Notes: generated by a model not told the origin, from the sequence alone. A stretch of DNA of 64,000 nt from JAFMDF01 sp965277445 (GCA_965277445.1 CBDICY010000030.1:124001-188000); one strand, 5' to 3'; numbered from the stretch's first letter, positions 1 through 9,391 are shown. Program-made: numbers and translations.

Positions 1-794
1 CCACCCATTAAATTAACGGCGAGGTGATTAAAATTATGACTTCTGCCTTTAATATAATAGATAGTATGATGCGCTTGTACTTCTTTTTCGATGACGGAGA
101 TGTTTTTATCTGCGAAAGTAATTGGTACATTTTGTTGGATCGCAGTTGACTCAAAGATTGCTTTGGTTGCTTTTTGCGTCTCTCCAATGACCACAGGAAT
201 ATTAGCTTTGATAATTCCTGCTTTTTCCCTAGCAATTTCGGGCAAGGTCTCTCCTAAAAATTGCTGATGGTCGTAACTAATATTGGTAATGACAGATATT
301 AAAGGCGTAATAATATTGGTTGAATCTAATCTCCCACCTAAACCTGTTTCAATGATGGCCACGTCTACTTTTTCCTTGGCAAAATAGTCAAAGGCTAAAG
401 CAACTGTAATTTCAAAAAAAGAAGGTCGAACCTTTTCAAATGTAGCATTATGTTTTTCTACAAAATCAACAACATGTCGTTTACTAATTAGCTGACCATT
501 AATTTTAATCCGTTCCCTAAAGTCTTTGTAATGAGGAGACGTGTAATAACCTACTTTTAAACCACTTGCCTGTAGCATTGCACCAATTAAATGAGTGGTT
601 GATCCTTTGCCATTCGTACCTGCAATGTGAATACTTGGGAATTGTTGATAGGCATGCCCAACATGATCACAAAGGGTAATAATATTGGTTAAATCTTTTT
701 TGAATGCCGCACCGCCTATTTTTTGGAACATAGGAAGTTGGATATACAAATGATTTAAGGTTGCCTTATATTTTTGGTGGATGCTTTGCTTCAT
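1..794 (-). CDS. folC: Bifunctional folylpolyglutamate/dihydrofolate synthase, 3' end cut by window
   Basis: Adds glutamate to dihydropteroate and folates using ATP (folate pathway, cytoplasm); this is the known family role. About 264 N-terminal residues are visible and the frame is still open at base 1. Translation from the ATG at 794 gives the Mur-ligase P-loop GTNGKGS at residues 59-65, then TSPHYKDFRERI and a DVAIIETGLGGRLDSTN stretch followed by ISYDHQQFLG, all classic FolC signatures. The start lies 26 bases after the stop of the upstream TPR glycosyltransferase gene, so the two are probably co-transcribed. The C-terminal ligase domain lies outside the window. Confidence 0.93.
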   Translation of the reverse strand, partial: MKQSIHQKYKATLNHLYIQLPMFQKIGGAAFKKDLTNIITLCDHVGHAYQQFPSIHIAGTNGKGSTTHLIGAMLQASGLKVGYYTSPHYKDFRERIKINGQLISKRHVVDFVEKHNATFEKVRPSFFEITVALAFDYFAKEKVDVAIIETGLGGRLDSTNIITPLISVITNISYDHQQFLGETLPEIAREKAGIIKANIPVVIGETQKATKAIFESTAIQQNVPITFADKNISVIEKEVQAHHTIYYIKGRSHNFNHLAVNLMG

Positions 795-820
795 ATTGCA
801 AAGAAATTGAAAATTGCCAA

Positions 821-2758
821 CTACTGCAACCCACTCCAATAACTAGCAGGCACATTCGCCCCAAATTCCTGTGCGGATCGCAAATCTGCGACTGCCTGTG
901 TTTTGTTGCCAAGATTTTTATAAGCCAAAGCGCGTTGCATCAAAAAGATCCCTCTTTGACGGTCGAGAGATAAGGCTTGGTTATAATCAGCTATGGCTGC
1001 TTCATGTTGATCTAATCGACTTTTACCCAAGCCTCGTTCATACCAAACCTCTGCATCATAAGGATTTATAGACAAATAAGCGGTATGATCTTGAATAGCG
1101 AGTTCATAATTTCCACTTTGCATATATAACAAAGAACGATTGGCATAGCCACCAGGTTTGTCGGGTTCTAACTCAATGGCTTTATTTAAATCGACTAAGG
1201 CTGCTTGATTTTGACCTAAATAACCGAGTGCAGCGCCCCTGTTGGCGTATAATTCGCCTAAATCTGGTGCAAACTCAATCCCTTTGGTATAATCTGCAAT
1301 GGCTTGTTGTACTAAATTTCGATCATTTTGAGGGCCACCTAAATCGAAATACGTTTTGCCTCGACTATTATAAGTGCTGCCTTTATCTGGATTGATTTCA
1401 ATGGCTTTAGTATAGTCCGCTAAGGCTTTATTAATGTCACCTTGATCTCGATAGAATTGTGCTCGATTGCTGTAAGGCGTATCAATTTTGTTATAGTATT
1501 TTAAAACATGAGTCCACAAGGTTCCTCCATTTTTCCAGATCTTATTTTGCTGCCAAGTCATCACGCCAAAAACTAATAAATAGGCACCTAATCCAAGAGT
1601 TAATCCTTGTTTGAAAGCAGGCTTTAGGCTGAGTTGCTGATAATAATAGCCTATTAAAAAGAATAAGCCAAAATAAGGAACATAAGTAAAACGGTCGGCA
1701 ATAAACCCTTGCCCTGCACCGACAACTTGTAGTATGAACACGACATTAAAAGTGAAGAAAGCCAATCCAAATAAGATAACTGTTTTTTTCTTTTTAAAGG
1801 CATAATACAAGCCAATAATTAATGGTAACACTAAAGCAGTAGCTGCATAAAATTCCCAGCCAATAACAGAAGGGTAGGGGTAGAGTGGAGACATTTCATA
1901 AGGAAAAATGAACTTGGCTAAATAGACGATATAAGAATAACCGCCGACCATGATTCTTTCTAAAAAATTATAATCTGTTGCTTGATCGAGTGATCCTTCT
2001 TTGGACAAGAAAAAGATACCCATTAGACCTGTTATTAAGGAGAGTAAAAAGAAGCCGATTTTTTCTAAAATCAATTTAAAACTCAACTCCCTTTTTAAAA
2101 AATAATCAATAGCTAACAAGGAAAGTGGTAAAGCGACTGCCTGAATTTTAGATAATAAAGACAGTATAAATAAACCAATAGTTAGCCATAAATATCCTTT
2201 CTTCTTTTTATCAAAATGGATGTATTGAATGTAATTATAAATAGCAGCAAAATAAAAAACACCGTATAAAACATCCTTGCGCTCGGTGACCCAAGCAACC
2301 GATTCTACCCGCATTGGATGTATGCCGAATAATAAGGCGACGATGCCTGCTGCAATCGGCGATAATTTTAATTGAATCCCAATTTTATAGACAAAAAAGA
2401 CGCAAATTAGATGCAAAATCAGGTTGTTAACGTGAATAACGGTGGCATTTAAACCAAAAACAGCTTTTTCAATAGCGAGACTTAAAATGGACAGTGGATT
2501 ATAATTTCCAATGACGGTATCTGTAAAAATGCTTTTAATACTCCGCCAATCAAAGACTTGTAAATTAGGATTTTTTAGAATATTTACATCGTCATCCCAA
2601 GTAACAAAATCATTCATTAAAGAAGGAATGAAGGCAATGGCAGTTGCGACTAAAACAATAATTAAAGGTAAAGTAGTATTCGATAAACTACTACCATTTT
2701 TTATCTGGACAGTTGTTTTTCTAGATTGTTTTTTTTTAAGACTTTTTTTCTTTGCCAT
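821..2758 (-). CDS. TMTC-like membrane glycosyltransferase (GT-C fold) with C-terminal TPR repeats
   Basis: Polytopic membrane protein of about 645 residues. A Lys-rich N-terminus is followed by a first membrane segment (about 31-48) and an acidic WDDD motif at 54-57 in the first outer loop, where GT-C enzymes place their catalytic Asp pair. A conserved IHPMRVESVAWVTERKD stretch near residue 145 matches the TMTC/DUF1736 style. About ten membrane segments precede at least six TPR units (PDKGSTYNSRGKTYFDLG-like) in the C-terminal third. By family knowledge it would transfer a sugar from a lipid carrier to secreted protein; substrate unknown. I chose the ATG at 2758 (MAKKK, preceded by AAAAATA) over an in-frame ATG 14 codons upstream. 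A second member of the family lies at 30585. Confidence 0.75.
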   Translation of the reverse strand: MAKKKSLKKKQSRKTTVQIKNGSSLSNTTLPLIIVLVATAIAFIPSLMNDFVTWDDDVNILKNPNLQVFDWRSIKSIFTDTVIGNYNPLSILSLAIEKAVFGLNATVIHVNNLILHLICVFFVYKIGIQLKLSPIAAGIVALLFGIHPMRVESVAWVTERKDVLYGVFYFAAIYNYIQYIHFDKKKKGYLWLTIGLFILSLLSKIQAVALPLSLLAIDYFLKRELSFKLILEKIGFFLLSLITGLMGIFFLSKEGSLDQATDYNFLERIMVGGYSYIVYLAKFIFPYEMSPLYPYPSVIGWEFYAATALVLPLIIGLYYAFKKKKTVILFGLAFFTFNVVFILQVVGAGQGFIADRFTYVPYFGLFFLIGYYYQQLSLKPAFKQGLTLGLGAYLLVFGVMTWQQNKIWKNGGTLWTHVLKYYNKIDTPYSNRAQFYRDQGDINKALADYTKAIEINPDKGSTYNSRGKTYFDLGGPQNDRNLVQQAIADYTKGIEFAPDLGELYANRGAALGYLGQNQAALVDLNKAIELEPDKPGGYANRSLLYMQSGNYELAIQDHTAYLSINPYDAEVWYERGLGKSRLDQHEAAIADYNQALSLDRQRGIFLMQRALAYKNLGNKTQAVADLRSAQEFGANVPASYWSGLQ

Positions 2759-2922
2759 TATTTTTGAGATTTGGATAGCATAGTCCAAAAATCTCACCAA
2801 AAGAAGGAAGCCCTTGTTGTAACATTTTAATTGTCTATCCTATTCACCCAGAAAAATAACGCCTTTATCGCCTTTTTACATAAGTTCCCAATTTTATTAC
2901 AACCTACCAAGCTGCTTTTCAT

Positions 2923-2930
2923 TACTTTTG
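2923..2930 (+). promoter_or_regulatory. Candidate Bacteroidota -7 box (TACTTTTG)
   Basis: The sequence TACTTTTG fits the TAnnTTTG consensus and lies 55 bases before the ATG at 2986. I see no convincing TTTG -33 box at the expected distance, so this is a half-match only. Confidence 0.4.
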
Positions 2931-2985
2931 AATGATAAAACAGAAGCAATTCATGCTTCCTTCAATCACCGACAAATTTTAACAA

Positions 2986-3876
2986 ATGAAAAATCGTTTT
3001 TACATTTACCTAGGCTTTTTTTGCCTTTTTACCCTTTACAATAATTCCTTATTCGCTCAAATATCAGATAGTGCGACTATTTGGCAAATGACTATGATAG
3101 ACGATAATGAATTTGTAGGACATATTCTTTCGGAGACAGAAACCGTTATTGAATTTAAAACGGCAACTATAGGCACTATTACTTTACGAAAAAATCAAAT
3201 TAAGCGACGGGAAAAACTTCGAAGTGATGGTTCTACCAATGGACTACTCTGGGCAGAAAATCGCATGGCTTACAGGTATTTTATACGAAATAGTGGATAT
3301 AATTTGAAAAAAGGAGAAGCAATTTATCAAAATGCTTGGATATTGGTCAATAATATTGATGTTGGCGTTAGCGATAATTTTTCTATCGGATTGGGTACGG
3401 TACCCCTCTTTTTATTCGGAGAGGGGACTTCTCCTGTTTGGCTAACACCAAGAGTAAGTATTCCAGTAGAGGCAGAGAAAGTTAATTTAGGAGTTGGTGC
3501 TTTGGTTGGTACGACTTTAGGCAATGATTTTGATAATTCCTCTTTTGGGTTTGGTTTTGGGAATGTCACACTAGGAGATAGAAATAAGAATATAACCCTT
3601 GGCGTTGGATATGGGTTTTTTGATGGAGAATTTGCCGATAGACCCACTTTTAATGTTTCAGGAATGCTCCGAACAGGTAAAAGAAGTTATTTAATTTCTG
3701 AAAATTATATTATTTCTGCGGGAAATGAGACTGTTGTTGCTTTATCTTTAGGAGGTAGGTTTACGGGAAAAAGAATTGTCTTAGATTATGGTGGTTATTT
3801 TGTTCCCAATTTAGGCACTTTTGCGATTGCTCCTTGGTTGAGTGTCAGTATTCCTTTTGGAAATGTTCGGAATTAG
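2986..3876 (+). CDS. Secreted beta-rich protein, probable outer-membrane protein, unknown function
   Basis: 296 residues with a clear signal peptide (hydrophobic to about residue 24, cut after LFAQ). The next ~60 residues form a small beta domain (DDNEFVGHILSETETVIEF, then TIGTITLRKNQIKRRE) resembling a strand-rich LSm/SH3-like module found before Bacteroidota outer-membrane barrels. From about residue 110 the chain alternates polar and hydrophobic residues with many Gly and aromatic positions, and it ends in a strand with a penultimate Arg-Asn, consistent with a barrel. No catalytic motif was seen. It is a monocistronic gene with a hairpin terminator directly downstream. Function not recognised. 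Confidence 0.7.
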   Translation: MKNRFYIYLGFFCLFTLYNNSLFAQISDSATIWQMTMIDDNEFVGHILSETETVIEFKTATIGTITLRKNQIKRREKLRSDGSTNGLLWAENRMAYRYFIRNSGYNLKKGEAIYQNAWILVNNIDVGVSDNFSIGLGTVPLFLFGEGTSPVWLTPRVSIPVEAEKVNLGVGALVGTTLGNDFDNSSFGFGFGNVTLGDRNKNITLGVGYGFFDGEFADRPTFNVSGMLRTGKRSYLISENYIISAGNETVVALSLGGRFTGKRIVLDYGGYFVPNLGTFAIAPWLSVSIPFGNVRN

Positions 3877-3886
3877 ATGAAATTAA

Positions 3887-3928
3887 AGTATCATTTTAAT
3901 CTTCTTTATTGGAATGATGCTCGTTTTT
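3887..3928 (+). terminator. Rho-independent terminator
   Basis: A 9-bp stem, AGTATCATT (3887-3895) with AATGATGCT (3913-3921) including one G-U pair, is followed by CG and five T. It lies 10 bases after the stop of the 2986 gene. Confidence 0.7.
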
Positions 3929-3989
3929 GATAAACTTACCTTACTTTCACTTTTATTTTGATAAAATCCCCTATTAAACTCTAATTACT

Positions 3990-5297
3990 ATGCTTTTATC
4001 TCTTGGAAAAGTTGATCCTGGTAGTATGCCTGCGGATCAGAAAAGTTACTTGAAGCCATTTCATGGTAAAATGCAAAATATAGCTTCTAAAACCAAATTT
4101 AAAGATGAAGTGAAAGGGAAATGGAAGCCATTTACGACTTTGTCAGGGTCAAAGAAGTTGATATTGGAGTTACAAACATTTTTGAAAGGTGTAGGTTTTA
4201 TGCCCAATACGAATTTGGATGGTGTTTTTGGGTATCGAACTTTTTCAGGAGTCCGTTTATTCCAAGAATATGTAAGAACGATCGAAGGTCAAAATATTGT
4301 ACCAGACGGTATTGTTGGAAATGGAACTAGAGCACATATTAAAAGATGGAAAGACAATGGATTGGTATGTGAGTGGAATAAAGGAGAACCATCTACCGAT
4401 TTTACCCAATGGATTAATTTCTTAAGTAAGGCGAAGCAATATTATCAAGGCGAAGCCAATCGACCGCTTGAAGAAAAGAACAAAATACTGACCTTTTCTG
4501 AAAATTATACGGAACCAACAGCTACTAGAAAAATTGCAGATTGGGATATTAGCCCAGATTCGGTGCATTTAATTGGTATTCGCAGAGATCAAGGTAAAAA
4601 TTTTCAAGTTCGGAATACCAATCAAGATTTATTTGCCCTACTAATTAAAGGAATGGTCTTTTATTTTTGGGGGTCTACCGTTCCAAGAAGGCATAAGCCT
4701 AAGATAAAAAATGACGTAGTGATAAAGACGGTTAAACAAAAAGAGCGAGAGATAGGTTATCCTTTCTTATTAGAAGGACAACATCAGTATCATTTTGGCT
4801 GGCATATGCAAGGCAATGCCAATAAGACCTATAAGGCATTAAGATCATCGGGTGTACTAGTGTTTAGAACGAATGTTCCAACGAGTAGTAAAAGTATTGA
4901 TAGTATAACTGATTTATCTACTCTATTCAATGAGAATAATACGAAACGGAATAATCCAAATCCGAATAATACCATTAATATTCACTCTTCTGGTATTGGT
5001 TGGTCTAATTATTCGGCGGGATGTCAGGTGCTTGCGGGTGCTAGTTATATCAATAATCGGGGAGAAGTGATTGATTGTACGAAGGGGATTCATACTAAAG
5101 AATTGATTGCTAAACCACATGGGGCTTATGGTTTATTTGCTGATTTAATTGTGAATTATGCTTCTCCATCGGTACAATCAGTTTCTTATACTTTAGCTAG
5201 AGAAGATACGGATTTTTTAGCGGATGAGTCAGAGAAAACTTTATTTAGTAAAATTGGGGATTTAGAGCAGAAAATGCGGGATGCATTAAAAAAATAA
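3990..5297 (+). CDS. Peptidoglycan-binding-domain protein with a C-terminal His/Cys (SAGC) motif domain
   Basis: 435 residues without an obvious signal peptide. Residues about 54-120 form a PG_binding_1-like module (ELQTFLKGVGFMPN, DGVFGYRTFSGVRLFQEY, PDGIVGNGT), the helical fold that binds cell-wall peptides. The C-terminal half contains NIHSSGIGW with H332 and, 13 residues later, SAGCQVLAG with C345. This resembles the HxG...GC layout of L,D-transpeptidase-type (YkuD) active sites but lacks the canonical SHGC(I/V)R form, so catalysis is inference. The ATG at 3990 is the first in frame. The next gene follows closely downstream, so the two could share a transcript. The lack of an export signal is odd for a wall enzyme; contact-dependent or phage-like export is possible. 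Confidence 0.65.
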   Translation: MLLSLGKVDPGSMPADQKSYLKPFHGKMQNIASKTKFKDEVKGKWKPFTTLSGSKKLILELQTFLKGVGFMPNTNLDGVFGYRTFSGVRLFQEYVRTIEGQNIVPDGIVGNGTRAHIKRWKDNGLVCEWNKGEPSTDFTQWINFLSKAKQYYQGEANRPLEEKNKILTFSENYTEPTATRKIADWDISPDSVHLIGIRRDQGKNFQVRNTNQDLFALLIKGMVFYFWGSTVPRRHKPKIKNDVVIKTVKQKEREIGYPFLLEGQHQYHFGWHMQGNANKTYKALRSSGVLVFRTNVPTSSKSIDSITDLSTLFNENNTKRNNPNPNNTINIHSSGIGWSNYSAGCQVLAGASYINNRGEVIDCTKGIHTKELIAKPHGAYGLFADLIVNYASPSVQSVSYTLAREDTDFLADESEKTLFSKIGDLEQKMRDALKK

Positions 5298-5340
5298 TAC
5301 GTTGTTAAAATCAATACGATTTCGGTATCAAAAAATAGGC

Positions 5341-7866
5341 ATGCTGCTAATTAATAGATATTATTTACTAGTTATACTTTTAGCGCTTCTATTGGCTAAT
5401 TGCCACTTTTCGCGAGAAGAATTATTAGAAGAAGTATCTACCGAAAATAAACATTTACCCTCCGATTATTTTTTTCAACAAAGAGCTTATCCTAAAAATA
5501 AGATTGACCAAAATGCCTATAAAAGCGCTTTAGCTTATAGAGAAAGAACTAGAAAACAGGCAACTAAGCGAAATAATACTTGGGAATTTGCAGGACCAAT
5601 TAACGTTGGTGGGCGAGTAACCGATATTGAAATGTTTCCAGATGATTTAAATACGATTTTTGTTGGGGCTGCTTCTGGAGGCATTTTTAAATCAACCGAT
5701 CAAGGCGAAAATTGGCAACCTATTTTTGACGACGCTGCCAGTTTATCTATTGGAGATATAACGATTGCCAGCGATAGAACCATTTATGTTGGAACGGGAG
5801 AAGCGAATGCTGGTGGAGGTTCTTTGGCTTATGATGGAGTAGGGGTGTATAAATCTGTGGACGAAGGAGCTGCTTGGGGATGGAAAGGCTTAGCGGATGT
5901 AGGCAGCATTGGAAAAGTAGTGGTTAATCCTAATGATGCGAATGAAGTCTATGTCGCAGCAATGGGACATTTATTTGATAATAATGCAGATAGAGGCGTT
6001 TATCGTAGTCAAGACGGTGGCGATAATTGGGAACAAGTCCTATTTGTATCTGATTCTACAGGAGCCATTGATTTAGCCATAGACCCAATTAATCCAAATG
6101 TGTTGTATGCAGCAATGTGGGAACGTATTCGACGACCGAATAAAAGACAATATGGCGGGGCTACTTCTGGTATTTATAAATCAACTGATGGTGGAGATAC
6201 TTGGAATGAATTAACGAATGATTTACCTAGTTTGCCAGCGGATAAAGGAAGAATTGGGGTGGCGGTTGCGCCTTCTGACCCAAATATCTTGATGGCGATT
6301 TATGCGGAACGAGATGGTGCTTTACAAGGCATCTATAAATCAACCAATGCTGGAACAAATTGGAACCAAGTGGATGACATCGGAAGTGTTCCATTTATGT
6401 GGTGGTTTGGCAAAATTTTCATTCACCCAGAAACGCCTGATATTGTGTTTGCACCTGGACTAGACTTATTTCGATCTAGAAATGGTGGATTGAGTTTTGC
6501 GAATGTTTCTTCTGGTGATATGCACGTTGACCAACATGCGGTCTTTATTCATCCACTAAATACAAGTTTGGTCGTAGCAGGGAATGATGGGGGCGTTTAC
6601 ATTAGTACCTCAGGCGGATCAGGCTGGCAAAAAAAGAATACCTTACCTATTACGCAGTTTTATACTTGTGAAATAGATTTTTTGAATCCAAGGAATCTCT
6701 ACGGCGGTACACAAGATAATGGGACGAATCGCACCTTGACTGGTGATTTTGATGGCTGGCAACCTATTTTTGGTGGAGATGGCTTTCGAGTTTTAGTAGA
6801 TCCAACGGATAATCAATTCATTTATGCAGAAGCCCAAAGAGGCGCTTTTGGACGATCTATAGATGGTGGCCTTTCTTTTGTTTTTGGTACCAATGGGATT
6901 GCCAATAATGATCGAAATAATTGGAATACGCCGGTTGCGATGGATTTTAATAATCCTTCTACTTTATATTTTGGAACGCAAAGAATTTATAAATCGACCA
7001 ATCGTGCAGCGAATTGGTCCGCTATCAGCCCAGATTTGAGCAATGGTAATCAATCAACAAATCTTACTTTTGGTACAGTTACAAGTATTGACGTTTCTAA
7101 AGTAAATGGTAATATTATCTACGCAGGTACAGATGATGGCAACGTTTGGAATACTTTAGATGGTGGCGCTACTTGGACAAAACTATCCGATAATTTGCCC
7201 AATCGTTGGGTAACAGATGTGGCAACTGATCCTATTAATCAAGCGACTGCTTATGCTGTTTATTCTGGTTATCGCTTTGGTGAAAACATTGGGCACATTT
7301 ATAAGACCGTAGATAATGGCAATTCATGGACAGCTATTTCTGGAAATTTACCTGATATTCCATTGAATGCCCTTATTGTTAATCCTGCAAATACCGATCA
7401 ATTATTTGTGGCTAGTGATATTGGCGTGTTTGAAACGAAAGATGGAGGAATTGATTGGACTTTATTAAGTACCGAACTGCCGAACGTAATTGTAACCGAT
7501 TTGGATTTTCATGCACCGACAAATAGATTGGTGGCGGCTACTTATGGTCGGGGATTATATGCCTATGAAGTAGGGGAGACAACGCTTATTGTTGAATCAT
7601 CTGTTGTTGATTTAAAGCTTAGGGTCTTTCCAAATCCTGTTTCGGATGTTTTGACTATTGCTTTTGAGTTGGAAAAACGAACAACTTTAGAAGCTTATTT
7701 GACGAATATTACAGGAACGAAGGTGAAACATATTGCTATCGAAACTTTAAATGAAGGCGCACATAAATGGCGGACGGAGATCGGAGCGTTGGTTACTGGG
7801 CAGTATTTTTTGGTAATGGAGCAGGAGCATGAACGTAAAACAGTTGCCATATATATTGTAGAGTGA
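5341..7866 (+). CDS. Large lipoprotein with sortilin/BNR-type beta-propeller repeats and T9SS sorting domain
   Basis: 841 residues from the ATG at 5341, chosen over an upstream TTG at 5302 because it places a hydrophobic segment directly before a lipobox (LLLANC). Many repeats of the form IYKSTDGGDTW, VGTGEAN, GVFETKDGGIDW are the Asp-box/VPS10-sortilin blades that build large beta-propellers. The last ~80 residues (LRVFPNPVSDVLTIAFELE onward, ending in FLVMEQEHERKTVAIYIVE) are a type A Por/T9SS C-terminal domain. Having both a lipobox and a T9SS tail is unusual, and one of the two may not be used. Likely a cell-surface or secreted propeller protein. Substrate unknown; glycosidase activity is sometimes annotated for this fold but no catalytic residues are identifiable here. 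Confidence 0.82.
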   Translation: MLLINRYYLLVILLALLLANCHFSREELLEEVSTENKHLPSDYFFQQRAYPKNKIDQNAYKSALAYRERTRKQATKRNNTWEFAGPINVGGRVTDIEMFPDDLNTIFVGAASGGIFKSTDQGENWQPIFDDAASLSIGDITIASDRTIYVGTGEANAGGGSLAYDGVGVYKSVDEGAAWGWKGLADVGSIGKVVVNPNDANEVYVAAMGHLFDNNADRGVYRSQDGGDNWEQVLFVSDSTGAIDLAIDPINPNVLYAAMWERIRRPNKRQYGGATSGIYKSTDGGDTWNELTNDLPSLPADKGRIGVAVAPSDPNILMAIYAERDGALQGIYKSTNAGTNWNQVDDIGSVPFMWWFGKIFIHPETPDIVFAPGLDLFRSRNGGLSFANVSSGDMHVDQHAVFIHPLNTSLVVAGNDGGVYISTSGGSGWQKKNTLPITQFYTCEIDFLNPRNLYGGTQDNGTNRTLTGDFDGWQPIFGGDGFRVLVDPTDNQFIYAEAQRGAFGRSIDGGLSFVFGTNGIANNDRNNWNTPVAMDFNNPSTLYFGTQRIYKSTNRAANWSAISPDLSNGNQSTNLTFGTVTSIDVSKVNGNIIYAGTDDGNVWNTLDGGATWTKLSDNLPNRWVTDVATDPINQATAYAVYSGYRFGENIGHIYKTVDNGNSWTAISGNLPDIPLNALIVNPANTDQLFVASDIGVFETKDGGIDWTLLSTELPNVIVTDLDFHAPTNRLVAATYGRGLYAYEVGETTLIVESSVVDLKLRVFPNPVSDVLTIAFELEKRTTLEAYLTNITGTKVKHIAIETLNEGAHKWRTEIGALVTGQYFLVMEQEHERKTVAIYIVE

Positions 7867-8273
7867 AATTTGCAAATTGAATCCCTTCGCGGAATGGAAT
7901 AGTAAAAATAAACTTTTGGGATAGTTGTGAAAAATTAATAGAAATAGACTTTTTTACAAAAATGGAGCGTAAAACATGTTTTGTTAGCTTCATATCCAAG
8001 TATAGAATAAAATTTTCTCCAAATCCTATTTCTTAAATTAACCCTCCTTACCATATAATATCTCCTAAAACAACGCCCTTACTTACCACTTCTTTTTTTT
8101 AAAAAAAACCTTATAAATATTTGCAATTTAATTTTTGTTTAATACAGAAATAATCGTACCTTTGCATTCGCTTTGGAAAAGGTGGGTTTATGAAATCCAT
8201 AAAAGCCTTTAAAACAAAGGAAAATACGTACTTTTTTAAGTACCTCTTTTTAAATAAAACAACCGCATAGAAT
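7867..8273. other. Gene-free spacer with the str promoter
   Basis: About 400 AT-rich bases between the surface lipoprotein gene and rpsL. It contains the promoter at 8134-8164 and a leader of about 100 bases. No ORF, tRNA or clear terminator for the upstream gene was found. Confidence 0.6.
8134..8164 (+). promoter_or_regulatory. Promoter of the str operon, TTTG-N19-TAnnTTTG
   Basis: TTTG at 8134-8137 and TACCTTTG at 8157-8164 are separated by 19 bases, matching the Bacteroidota primary-sigma consensus (TTTG, then TAnnTTTG). The predicted start is a few bases downstream, giving a leader of about 100 bases before rpsL. This is the best promoter match in the window. Confidence 0.8.
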
Positions 8274-8657
8274 ATGCCTACTATTAACCAGTTAGTCAGA
8301 AAAGGAAGAAAAAAGATAGTTGAAGCGAGTAAATCTCGTGCTTTAGACTCTTGTCCTCAGAAAAGAGGAGTTTGTACTCGTGTTTATACGACTACACCTA
8401 AGAAGCCTAACTCTGCACTTAGAAAAGTAGCGAAAGTAAGATTGACGAACGGTATTGAGGTTATTGCCTACATTCCTGGTGAAGGTCACAACTTACAAGA
8501 GCACTCAATCGTATTGATTAGAGGGGGGAGAGTAAAAGATTTACCAGGTGTACGGTATACGATTGTCAGAGGGGCATTGGATACAGCAGGTGTGGCGGAC
8601 AGAACACAAAGTCGTTCTAAGTACGGTGCTAAACGCCCAAAAAAGGCCAAGAAGTAA
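8274..8657 (+). CDS. rpsL: 30S ribosomal protein S12
   Basis: 127 residues, full length for S12, which sits at the decoding centre of the small subunit. The conserved TTTPKKPNSALRK and GRVKDLPGVRY loops are intact. K43 and K88, the two lysines whose changes give streptomycin resistance in other bacteria, are both wild type. It is the first gene of the str unit, behind a strong promoter match at 8134, with rpsG following after 89 bases. The ATG is preceded by AACCGCATAGAAT, with no Shine-Dalgarno, as is usual in Bacteroidota. Confidence 0.98.
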   Translation: MPTINQLVRKGRKKIVEASKSRALDSCPQKRGVCTRVYTTTPKKPNSALRKVAKVRLTNGIEVIAYIPGEGHNLQEHSIVLIRGGRVKDLPGVRYTIVRGALDTAGVADRTQSRSKYGAKRPKKAKK

Positions 8658-8746
8658 GTATTCGCTAGTTTTTTTAATTGATTTTATTTTTTCTAACTAT
8701 AGCGGACATCATTTTTTATGGCTGACCGCAAAAATTCCTCAGGGAA

Positions 8747-9214
8747 ATGCGTAAAAGAAAACCTAAAGTAAGAGTAATCACTCCTGATCCAAGATATAAA
8801 GATGCTTTGGTAACTCAGTTTGTCAATAACTTAATGTATTCAGGTAAGAAGAGTACAGCTTTTGCTGTGTTCTACGGTGCAATGGATATCATTAAAGAAA
8901 AAATGGGTACTGATGAGCACGCTGTTTGGAAGAAAGCATTGAATAATATCATGCCACAGGTGGAAGTAAGAAGTAAGCGAATTGGTGGGGCAACATTCCA
9001 AATTCCTGTAGAAATCAGACCAAATAGAAAATTATCTATTGGTATGAAATGGATGATTAATTTCTCTAGAAAGCGTAGTGGTAAAGGAATGGCGGAGAAA
9101 TTAGCTGCTGAGGTAATGGCTGCTAGTAAAGGAGAAGGAGCTGCTGTAAAGCGTAAAGAAGATACGCATAAAATGGCAGAATCTAATAGAGCATTTGCAC
9201 ACTTTAAGGTGTAA
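8747..9214 (+). CDS. rpsG: 30S ribosomal protein S7
   Basis: 155 residues, the usual length. It binds the 3' major domain of 16S rRNA and nucleates head assembly. Recognised by the MRKRKPKVR start, LVTQFVNNLMYSGKKSTA, VEVRSKRIGGATFQIPVEI and the KREDTHKMAESNRAFAHF-type C-terminus. Second gene of the str unit. The spacer to fusA (177 bases) contains a very long perfect hairpin (9220-9276), which could reduce read-through or stabilise the rpsL-rpsG messenger. Confidence 0.98.
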   Translation: MRKRKPKVRVITPDPRYKDALVTQFVNNLMYSGKKSTAFAVFYGAMDIIKEKMGTDEHAVWKKALNNIMPQVEVRSKRIGGATFQIPVEIRPNRKLSIGMKWMINFSRKRSGKGMAEKLAAEVMAASKGEGAAVKRKEDTHKMAESNRAFAHFKV

Positions 9215-9219
9215 TTTTA

Positions 9220-9276
9220 AATGATTGAATAATAAATTTTGAATAATTACTATTCAAAATTTATTATTCAATCATT
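9220..9276. repeat. 26-bp perfect inverted repeat in the rpsG-fusA spacer
   Basis: The left arm at 9220-9245 (begins AATGATTGAATAATAAAT) is perfectly complementary to the right arm at 9251-9276, with loop ATTAC. With one mismatch the arms extend outward through TAATTTT, to roughly 9212 and 9284. There is no T-run after the stem, so it is not a standard terminator. It may act in mRNA processing or as an attenuator (inference). Confidence 0.85.
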
Positions 9277-9391
9277 CAAAATTAATACTATAATAAAGAT
9301 AAACGAGAAGGCTTAGACAAACGTTAATCAACAATCAACAGATTTCTTAAATCTAATTTTTTAACTCATTAATTCCTTTTAGGTCGTTGTC

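Noticed and set aside
8..235. Minus-strand open frame at the left edge
   Set aside because: Out of frame with folC, which is continuous through this region with clear FolC motifs.
8274..8657. Possible streptomycin-resistance changes in S12
   Set aside because: K43 and K88 are both the sensitive residues.
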